This document shows, in pieces, positions 13,329 to 18,912 of a DNA stretch of 18,912 bases. Numbering within the stretch: the stretch's first letter is position 1; each line of letters begins with the position of its first letter. The stretch comes from an uncultured Verrucomicrobiota bacterium (GTDB taxonomy: Bacteria; Verrucomicrobiota; Verrucomicrobiia; Limisphaerales; UBA9464). A program made the translations under genes and the position numbers. Under the pieces are notes generated by a model that searched no databases, was not told the DNA's origin, and saw nothing but the letters and a program-made list of their open reading frames with translations. Location of the stretch: NCBI GenBank assembly GCA_903864375.1, contig CAIPFS010000319.1, positions 1 to 18,912 of the forward strand, in the 5' to 3' direction.

Positions 13329-16300
13329 CTATTTCAGCAGCATTACCAACCGGAAGAACCCTCCCGTGTCCTGGACGGCGGGCAGATTCACCGTGAGCTG
13401 ATCGGGCCCTGACGAACTGGGGACCAGCGGCAGCGTGTCATAGGCGCCTCCCAGCGTCGTGCTCTTCTGAACAAAGAAGTTGAACGCCGAGGCATAGCCC
13501 GCGGGGAATGAGAAACTCAAGGCCAGCTTGCCACCGACGAGGTCCGTAGCCCCCAACGCCAGTTGGGGAACCTTGAGTTGGACCACCTTCTTGGCATGGG
13601 AATGGGAATCCGTGGGATCACTGCCATCCAGAAACTCCTGGAGATTGCTGAAGCCGTCGCCGTCCGCATCCGCAAACGGATCAAACGCTCCACCGAAAAA
13701 GAGAAGTCCCCAGGCGTCGGACGTCAGTCCATTGTCGCCGGAAGCCATAGGAGCGGGCGGAGCTGAAATGAGCGTCGCGTCAATCACCTGAAGGCTGTCA
13801 CCGGCGACGGTGGGTTCGGTGAAATCGGTGTAGGCGACGACATGGACAATGCTGCCCGCCACCAGTTGGAAGGATTGGGGGAACAGGTAGGGAACACCCG
13901 ACTTGATGAAGAGATTTTTGGTGTGGCCCGAGGAGGCCTCCAGCAGGCGGGTGACTCCCGGTTGGAAGGATCCCAGCTGGACAGTCAGGTCAAATTCTCC
14001 AATGGGTCGTCCGGCCAGGGAATTCAGGAAGCCGGCCACGGCGGTCGTCGCCGCCGAGCGGGTGGCGGGCGATACCGTGGTCACAGCCGCGTAATTGCTG
14101 GAGAGCTTTCCAGAGATCAAAAAGGATCGAATCACATCGACGGGCAGCGGGTAGTTTCCAGGCGAGGCGTTGTTACTCAGGCCGCTGATGCGATAGATGT
14201 CTGTCGCCAGAAGCACCAGCGGAAGCAGAGGCGACGCCGGATTGGTGACGCTGTTCCGGATGGTGGAGTGCAGATTTCCGAGGTCGAAGCCGGGGTGGGC
14301 CGGGTCGAGCTCCAGAGAGAGGGCATTCAGTTGGTCCAATGTAGCTGGGAGCCGTCCGACATCGGCCACGCGGAATGGGAACAGTGTGAGATTGGTTCCG
14401 TTGAATCCGGGAACGCCGCGGTCGGCTAGTACTTGATTGATTTTCCGCTCGGTCAACAAGGCCGCCACCGACTCCGCAACGCTCAGCTGGGTCTGAACCG
14501 TCGGATGAGGGGCGTTCTTGTAGGCCAGCTTGGCGGCAGCCAACCAGTTGGCGGCCTCGGTGGTCAGAGAGCCGCCACCGTAGCTGTAATTGACGACGGG
14601 GCGGGTCAGGACCGGGGTCCGGGCGAGGCCGACCAATTCACGTCCCACCACCGGATCGGGCAGGGAGGTTTTGATTTGAAAATGGGGGTCCGTCGCCAGC
14701 ACCACCAGAGCCGGTTGGCGCTCCCCGAGAATGTTGGTGACAGGAGCCACGGGATTGACCAGCGATCCCGGGACATTGGTGGTCAACCCGGTTCGGAGCA
14801 GGGCTCCGTTCAAATCGTGAATCCCGATTTGCACACCGAAAGCCGCGTTGGTTTCAACAACCAGCACGGGGTCCAGTGGACGAGGTGCCACCCAGAAATC
14901 AAAGGCCTGGAAGCTGTCGACCAGTTGATTGGTCGATGGGACGCTGTTGGTCGCATTCGGGTCGGTGCCCGCCAGGATTTCATGGAGGTCGGAGAATCCA
15001 TCTCCGTCGCTGTCCGGTCCCTTGGTGGGATTCAGATGATTGGCGAGTTCCACATAATCCGGCACACCGTCTCCGTCGGAGTCAGCAAGGCCCGGAGAGG
15101 TGGAAAAGGTGTAGGTGGCGGTCTGGGTGGGGCTCTTGGTGGATCCACCGATCTTGGAGGCCAGGTACCGGACCTTGGTCGTCTTGAACACCCAGAAGGG
15201 GGCGGAGTAGGTGGTCCACGGGCCGCCGTCGAGTGAGTACAACGGTTGGTAGGTGGGATCCCCCACGGAAAGCGTGACCGCGATGGCCTGGGTTTGTGGT
15301 CCTCCCACGGGGGAAATGGTCACCGGGCTTGTCGGGGATGGCGAAACCGGATCAAAACTCACCAGGGAGATCAACGGATGATACTGGTTGACCAGCCCGA
15401 AGTGAGCGGTTACCGGAACCGTGCCCAGGTTCCGGACACTCGGATTTCCCAGACCCTGGGAGGTGCCGCGATCGCGTTCGCCGGTGACCAGCAGGTTGCC
15501 GCCGCTCAGGTTGGGTTTCGAGGACCAATCGGCAGCGTTCAAACGCCGGAGCAATCCCGGTGTGGCATTCACGAACGGCTCCGACTGGAACAGGAAGACG
15601 TTGGCTCCGAGGGACAGCGGGTTGACGGTCGGCAGGGGGGTGCTGGCGCCGCCGACGAACTTGGTTCCATTGAATTTGAACGGTTGCACCGAGGTGGAGC
15701 GGCGACTGTTGGCGTTGGCGCTGAGCAACTGGAAGTTACCGCCGCCTGTGGGCAGGGCGCCACTGATGCTATCGGTTCCCGAGGGATTCAGGGTCTGCTT
15801 GAGGACCGGCGGATTTACTCCGTCGAAATCATAAATCCGGGCCTCCGATCCGACGGTGGCAACGGCCAGTAGCCGGGCCGGTGTTCCGGGAATCACTTCG
15901 AGCAGACCAAATGAAAACCCAAGCGAAAAAACCGCCGGCGAGCTCAGCTTGAATACCGAGGCAGACGGTTGTTGAACGGTGCGGACCACCAGGTTGGACT
16001 GACCGGGGGTGTTGAAGAGAAACTGATGGAGTGTTCCACCGCCAAAATGGCCGTAGGTGAATTGAGTGGGGACGGGCTGGAGGTCGGCGATCACCTGGGT
16101 CGCTGTGCCGGGTCCGGTCTGGATGACCTGGAACACCGTGCTCGCGCCGGTGTCGACCAGGGCCCCGACCACGTCGTTGAGTCCACTTCCCAATTGGACC
16201 CGGTCGGCGGACGTCCAACGCCCGAAGCTGGTCAGGGCGATATTGGCGAAGTTTCCACCGCCCTGGGAGGCAAAGAAGGCCTGTCCGGCGGGGCCGGCCA

Positions 16301-16766
16301 GAGATTCATCGGTGGCAATCAGCAGGTCTTCCTGCGGGGTCACCGGTGCCAGTGCAAAATCGAGGGAGGTGACGACCCGGGAACCGATCCCTCCCGGATA
16401 AACCGACACCAATTGTCCTTCGATGGCCGGGTCGGCGGCATCGATCACATTGACGACATTGTCGGAATCGCCGGTGACGACGATGGCTTCCCGGCTGTTG
16501 GACAGGATGCGGCCCCGGGTGGCGGAGGTGACACTCTGGATCCCGCTGGGGCGGGCGTCGGCCCAGGTGTAGTTGCCTGACGTCAGTTGGTAGCCGATCC
16601 GGTAGGCCCCGGTTTCACGGTCAATGATGAGGGTGTCATCACGTCCGTCGCCATCCACATCGGCGGTCAGCAGGACTTCATTGGGGCTGCGATAGGTGAA
16701 TGCGCCGACAGCCGGGGCAGAGGCCGAAGCCAGCAGGCAAACGGCCAGGAAGGGAGCGGTTTTCAT
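13329..16766 (-). CDS. Large secreted multidomain protein with calcium loops
   Basis: Exported protein of 1145 residues with a standard signal peptide (MKTAPFLAVCLLASASAPAVGA). Residues about 30-470 look like a beta-propeller-type region, opening with an FG-GAP-like loop (ADVDGDGRDDTLIID). Residues about 480-552 resemble the chitobiase/beta-hexosaminidase C-terminal module (VTISPVGG ... PLYSLDGGPWTTYSAPFWV), common in secreted proteins. Next come thrombospondin-type-3-like loops DSDGDGVPDYVEL and DSDGDGFSDLHEILAGTDPN (about 560-605). After a long region I do not recognise there is a further loop, DADGDGFSNLQEFLDGSDP (about 1030), and a short C-terminal beta module ending FFRLVMLLK. No catalytic residues are apparent, so a structural, adhesive or surface role is inferred. 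The ATG overlaps the TGA of the upstream gene (ATGA), which implies translational coupling. The histidine kinase gene follows after 47 bases. Confidence 0.88.
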   Translation of the reverse strand: MKTAPFLAVCLLASASAPAVGAFTYRSPNEVLLTADVDGDGRDDTLIIDRETGAYRIGYQLTSGNYTWADARPSGIQSVTSATRGRILSNSREAIVVTGDSDNVVNVIDAADPAIEGQLVSVYPGGIGSRVVTSLDFALAPVTPQEDLLIATDESLAGPAGQAFFASQGGGNFANIALTSFGRWTSADRVQLGSGLNDVVGALVDTGASTVFQVIQTGPGTATQVIADLQPVPTQFTYGHFGGGTLHQFLFNTPGQSNLVVRTVQQPSASVFKLSSPAVFSLGFSFGLLEVIPGTPARLLAVATVGSEARIYDFDGVNPPVLKQTLNPSGTDSISGALPTGGGNFQLLSANANSRRSTSVQPFKFNGTKFVGGASTPLPTVNPLSLGANVFLFQSEPFVNATPGLLRRLNAADWSSKPNLSGGNLLVTGERDRGTSQGLGNPSVRNLGTVPVTAHFGLVNQYHPLISLVSFDPVSPSPTSPVTISPVGGPQTQAIAVTLSVGDPTYQPLYSLDGGPWTTYSAPFWVFKTTKVRYLASKIGGSTKSPTQTATYTFSTSPGLADSDGDGVPDYVELANHLNPTKGPDSDGDGFSDLHEILAGTDPNATNSVPSTNQLVDSFQAFDFWVAPRPLDPVLVVETNAAFGVQIGIHDLNGALLRTGLTTNVPGSLVNPVAPVTNILGERQPALVVLATDPHFQIKTSLPDPVVGRELVGLARTPVLTRPVVNYSYGGGSLTTEAANWLAAAKLAYKNAPHPTVQTQLSVAESVAALLTERKINQVLADRGVPGFNGTNLTLFPFRVADVGRLPATLDQLNALSLELDPAHPGFDLGNLHSTIRNSVTNPASPLLPLVLLATDIYRISGLSNNASPGNYPLPVDVIRSFLISGKLSSNYAAVTTVSPATRSAATTAVAGFLNSLAGRPIGEFDLTVQLGSFQPGVTRLLEASSGHTKNLFIKSGVPYLFPQSFQLVAGSIVHVVAYTDFTEPTVAGDSLQVIDATLISAPPAPMASGDNGLTSDAWGLLFFGGAFDPFADADGDGFSNLQEFLDGSDPTDSHSHAKKVVQLKVPQLALGATDLVGGKLALSFSFPAGYASAFNFFVQKSTTLGGAYDTLPLVPSSSGPDQLTVNLPAVQDTGGFFRLVMLLK

Positions 16767-18912
16767 GGTTGAGCGAGCGCGGCAGGGACAGGGAGGACCT
16801 CCAAAGGTTCGGAATTCGGGCCAAAACGGACCAGCAGGTAGGCATAGGAGGCATTGCGAACCGCCGGTTGGGTGTCGAGCAGGAAGATCGGGATCACGCC
16901 CGCTTCGTTATTCCCGAAAAGGGAGGAGGCGGGAGCGATGACGAAGGGATCCACGAGCTTTTGGTAGAGGGTCTGGGTGGGGTTCACCGCATCGACCAGA
17001 GCCAGTGTTTCCATCAACGGGGTGACCTGGATGAGGTCACCCGCAGGCTTGGGATAGGCGGCATTGGCCACTTGATATCGGTAGACTACACAGGGGAAGA
17101 GCGACTGCCCGAATCCATTGGTAAAGATGAGGTCCGCCGGCTTGATCCCTGCCTTGACGGAAGCCCGGGGTCCCTTCGGATCGCTGCCTTCGCCACTGAA
17201 CAGCTGGGTTCGCGCGATGCCTCCGATGCGGATGGCCATGCCGTCATAGACCCCGTTGGTGAGACGCTGGGCGATCACCTTGGGCGGGAGACTGCCCACG
17301 GGTCCCAGCGGACGGGCGGGCCAGGGCACGTGGGGACCCGTCGCGGCGGGGGGGGCCGCCCATTTGAAGCTCTCTGCATGGCTCGAGGTGCCGGCTGCAC
17401 CGCCTTTGTCCAGGGCTACGATCTGAACGGTGTACTTGACGCCGAGTTGGATGGGAACAATCAGCTCGAACGCGGGGCCAGGGCCGAAGTCGGCACCTGG
17501 TGCGGGTGTCAGGTATTCCGCGAAATCCAGTTGATTGGTGGAGGAGGGGCCGACCTGGAGCCAGTTGGGATGGACTGAGATCTGATCACTGCTGACAATC
17601 GTTCCGAGGGTTGCCGGCGGGAATCCGTTATCGACGGCAACCTCGACCCGGAAGCGTTGGATGCCGACCGGCGGGCAGAACCAGCGAATGTCCATTTGAG
17701 GGTTCGCGTCGTCTCCGAGCGCGGCCAACGGGGCCAGCAGCGGTGTGGCCGGAGGTGTCTGGGTTTCCAGGCAGGGACCAATCTGAGCCATCGGGCTGGA
17801 GTTGCCATTTTCGTCAAACAACTGGGCGTAGTAGCAAAGAGTGGCGCTGTTGGCCGGCATGGCACCGTCGTGGGCAATGATTTGGTGAAGGGCATTGGTG
17901 GCCGCATTGTAGTCACCATCCCCCTGCTGAATCAGCGTCAGCGGTCCGAAATCAACCCGGCGGTAGAGTTTGAACTCCCGGGTGCCGGGAGTGAGGGTGA
18001 TGACCACGTCGATGCCATTGTTGGTGACGGTACCATCCGGTTGGGGGCTTTGCGTGGAGTGGGATCGGCAGCCGAAATTACCCGTAAGGCCCCCGTCCGA
18101 GATTGGTGCCTGAACACAATTCATGAGACCTTCGAAGGGAAACCGGTTGATCAGCCCGCGTCCGGGGACGACTTCGGTGATTTCCTTGGCTTCGCCAGAA
18201 ATTTGTCCGTCGATGGAACCCACCTGCATGGTGACCAGGACGGTCCCCTGGCTGAAGGTCGCACGGTCAAAGGTGAACCGGCGCAGGGCACGGGAGCTGT
18301 TGGCAGGGAAATGCACCCGTCCGAGGAAATTGGTGCTGATGCCCGACCGGGTGACGGTGAATTCCGCCCAGTCAATTCGCGAATCCCTGCGGAGACAGAT
18401 GGCCTCATAATAAACGAGATTCGGGTCCAGATTTTCCTCGGTGGGCTTGGAAACTGCGGGCTTTCCGGCGACTGCGGACGGCCGGCAGCACATGATCAGC
18501 GGGGTACCGCGCGGGGCGTCCGGTCCGTTGCGATCGCGGAGGACGCCAAATGCAGCGGCGCTTCCCGGAGAATAATTGCCTCCATCACAGGCACCGTCAT
18601 CGACGGCGCGAACGGTGTACCAAAAGGTCTTTCCGAAATCAGCTGGAGTCGAGGGGGCGCCGAAACCACTGTCGACGAACTGATAGGATGCCTGTCCCGG
18701 CACATGGCTCACCAGCGGGGAAATGCGATGGGTCAACGGATTCGAACCCAGTTCCTGAGCCTGACGCGGGCTGTCCCAACGATAGACATAGTAGCCGGTG
18801 ACATGCTTTCCATCGACGACGTTGGTGACCGGCTTCCAGGTGACGCGCAATTGTTGTTGCTCGGTAGCGCCCACGAACTGGTAGGCATTGTCGACCACGG
18901 GAAGATGCGGGG
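16763..18912 (-). CDS. Secreted fibronectin-type-III-like protein (N-terminus outside window)
   Basis: The frame is open from the right window edge to a TGA at 16763-16765, at least 715 codons, so the true start lies outside. A GTG at 18898 exists but is most likely internal. The visible part has several modules resembling fibronectin type III repeats. The first (LRVTWKPV ... VTGYYVYRW ... FGKTFWYTVRAVDDG) has the family's core tryptophan and the Y-x-V-x-A end strand. Others include FKLYRRVDFG ... CYYAQLFDENGN and MDIRWFCPPVGIQRFRVEV ... YTVQIVALDKGG. Cysteines are unusually frequent for a protein of this class, suggesting disulfides outside the cytoplasm. No enzymatic domain is evident in the visible part. 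Its stop codon overlaps the ATG of the 1145-aa protein by four bases, so the two are very likely made together. It could be a surface adhesin or the non-catalytic tail of a larger enzyme. Confidence 0.82.
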   Translation of the reverse strand, partial: PHLPVVDNAYQFVGATEQQQLRVTWKPVTNVVDGKHVTGYYVYRWDSPRQAQELGSNPLTHRISPLVSHVPGQASYQFVDSGFGAPSTPADFGKTFWYTVRAVDDGACDGGNYSPGSAAAFGVLRDRNGPDAPRGTPLIMCCRPSAVAGKPAVSKPTEENLDPNLVYYEAICLRRDSRIDWAEFTVTRSGISTNFLGRVHFPANSSRALRRFTFDRATFSQGTVLVTMQVGSIDGQISGEAKEITEVVPGRGLINRFPFEGLMNCVQAPISDGGLTGNFGCRSHSTQSPQPDGTVTNNGIDVVITLTPGTREFKLYRRVDFGPLTLIQQGDGDYNAATNALHQIIAHDGAMPANSATLCYYAQLFDENGNSSPMAQIGPCLETQTPPATPLLAPLAALGDDANPQMDIRWFCPPVGIQRFRVEVAVDNGFPPATLGTIVSSDQISVHPNWLQVGPSSTNQLDFAEYLTPAPGADFGPGPAFELIVPIQLGVKYTVQIVALDKGGAAGTSSHAESFKWAAPPAATGPHVPWPARPLGPVGSLPPKVIAQRLTNGVYDGMAIRIGGIARTQLFSGEGSDPKGPRASVKAGIKPADLIFTNGFGQSLFPCVVYRYQVANAAYPKPAGDLIQVTPLMETLALVDAVNPTQTLYQKLVDPFVIAPASSLFGNNEAGVIPIFLLDTQPAVRNASYAYLLVRFGPNSEPLEVLPVPAALAQP

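Noticed and set aside
14433..15236. Long plus-strand open frames opposite the 1145-aa and FnIII-like genes
   Set aside because: High GC content creates long antisense frames; the products are Gly/Arg-rich and without domains, while the minus strand has signal peptide and calcium loops.
1..18912. CRISPR array, tRNA, rRNA, insertion sequence or prophage
   Set aside because: No regularly spaced direct repeats, no cloverleaf or rRNA-like sequence, and no transposase, integrase or phage structural protein could be seen in either strand.

Overview
This 18.9-kb window is GC-rich chromosomal DNA that looks like a Verrucomicrobiota genome, probably close to Pedosphaerales/Limisphaerales. That placement is inference from gene content, since there is no rRNA or other phylogenetic marker. 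The signs are two pseudopilins with an almost invariant N-terminus, one of them carrying the H-X9-DG C-terminal signature, a PEP-CTERM protein, an FG-GAP plus ASPIC/UnbV protein, large secreted proteins with DxDGDG calcium loops, an ankyrin-repeat protein and a GxxxExxY-family fragment. Shine-Dalgarno sequences are weak or absent at most starts, so several start choices rest on signal peptides instead.

Layout. Positions 1-162 hold the 5' part of a GxxxExxY gene (minus). 299-1273 is a solitary NMT1/THI5-like solute-binding protein (minus). 1530-2288 is a PEP-CTERM protein (minus), divergent from an ankyrin-repeat protein at 2420-3655 (plus). 3804-4856 is a secreted GH16 beta-glucanase (minus), divergent from a secreted alpha/beta-hydrolase esterase at 5143-6885 (plus). 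7070-7807 is an H-X9-DG pseudopilin (minus). 7808-8219 has no intact gene but contains a 27-codon relic of a PIN-domain (VapC-like) toxin and a small palindromic element. 8220-10582 is an FG-GAP/ASPIC-UnbV protein (minus), broken near its 3' end by what looks like loss of one G.

From 18912 down to 10665 five minus-strand genes follow one another closely: a fibronectin-III-like secreted protein (truncated by the window edge), a 1145-aa secreted calcium-loop protein that starts inside the previous stop codon (ATGA), a cytoplasmic cyclic-nucleotide-binding-domain histidine kinase, a second pseudopilin, and a small lipoprotein. The run ends in a clear rho-independent terminator at 10607-10644. 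This arrangement is the most interesting part of the window. It could be a surface-protein and pseudopilin transcription unit with its own sensor kinase, but shared transcription and shared function are inferred from spacing and orientation only.

Most products are predicted to be exported or surface-exposed (signal peptides, lipoprotein signal, prepilin leaders, PEP-CTERM). GH16 and the esterase would fit polysaccharide breakdown outside the cytoplasm. I found no CRISPR array, tRNA, rRNA, prophage or intact insertion sequence.
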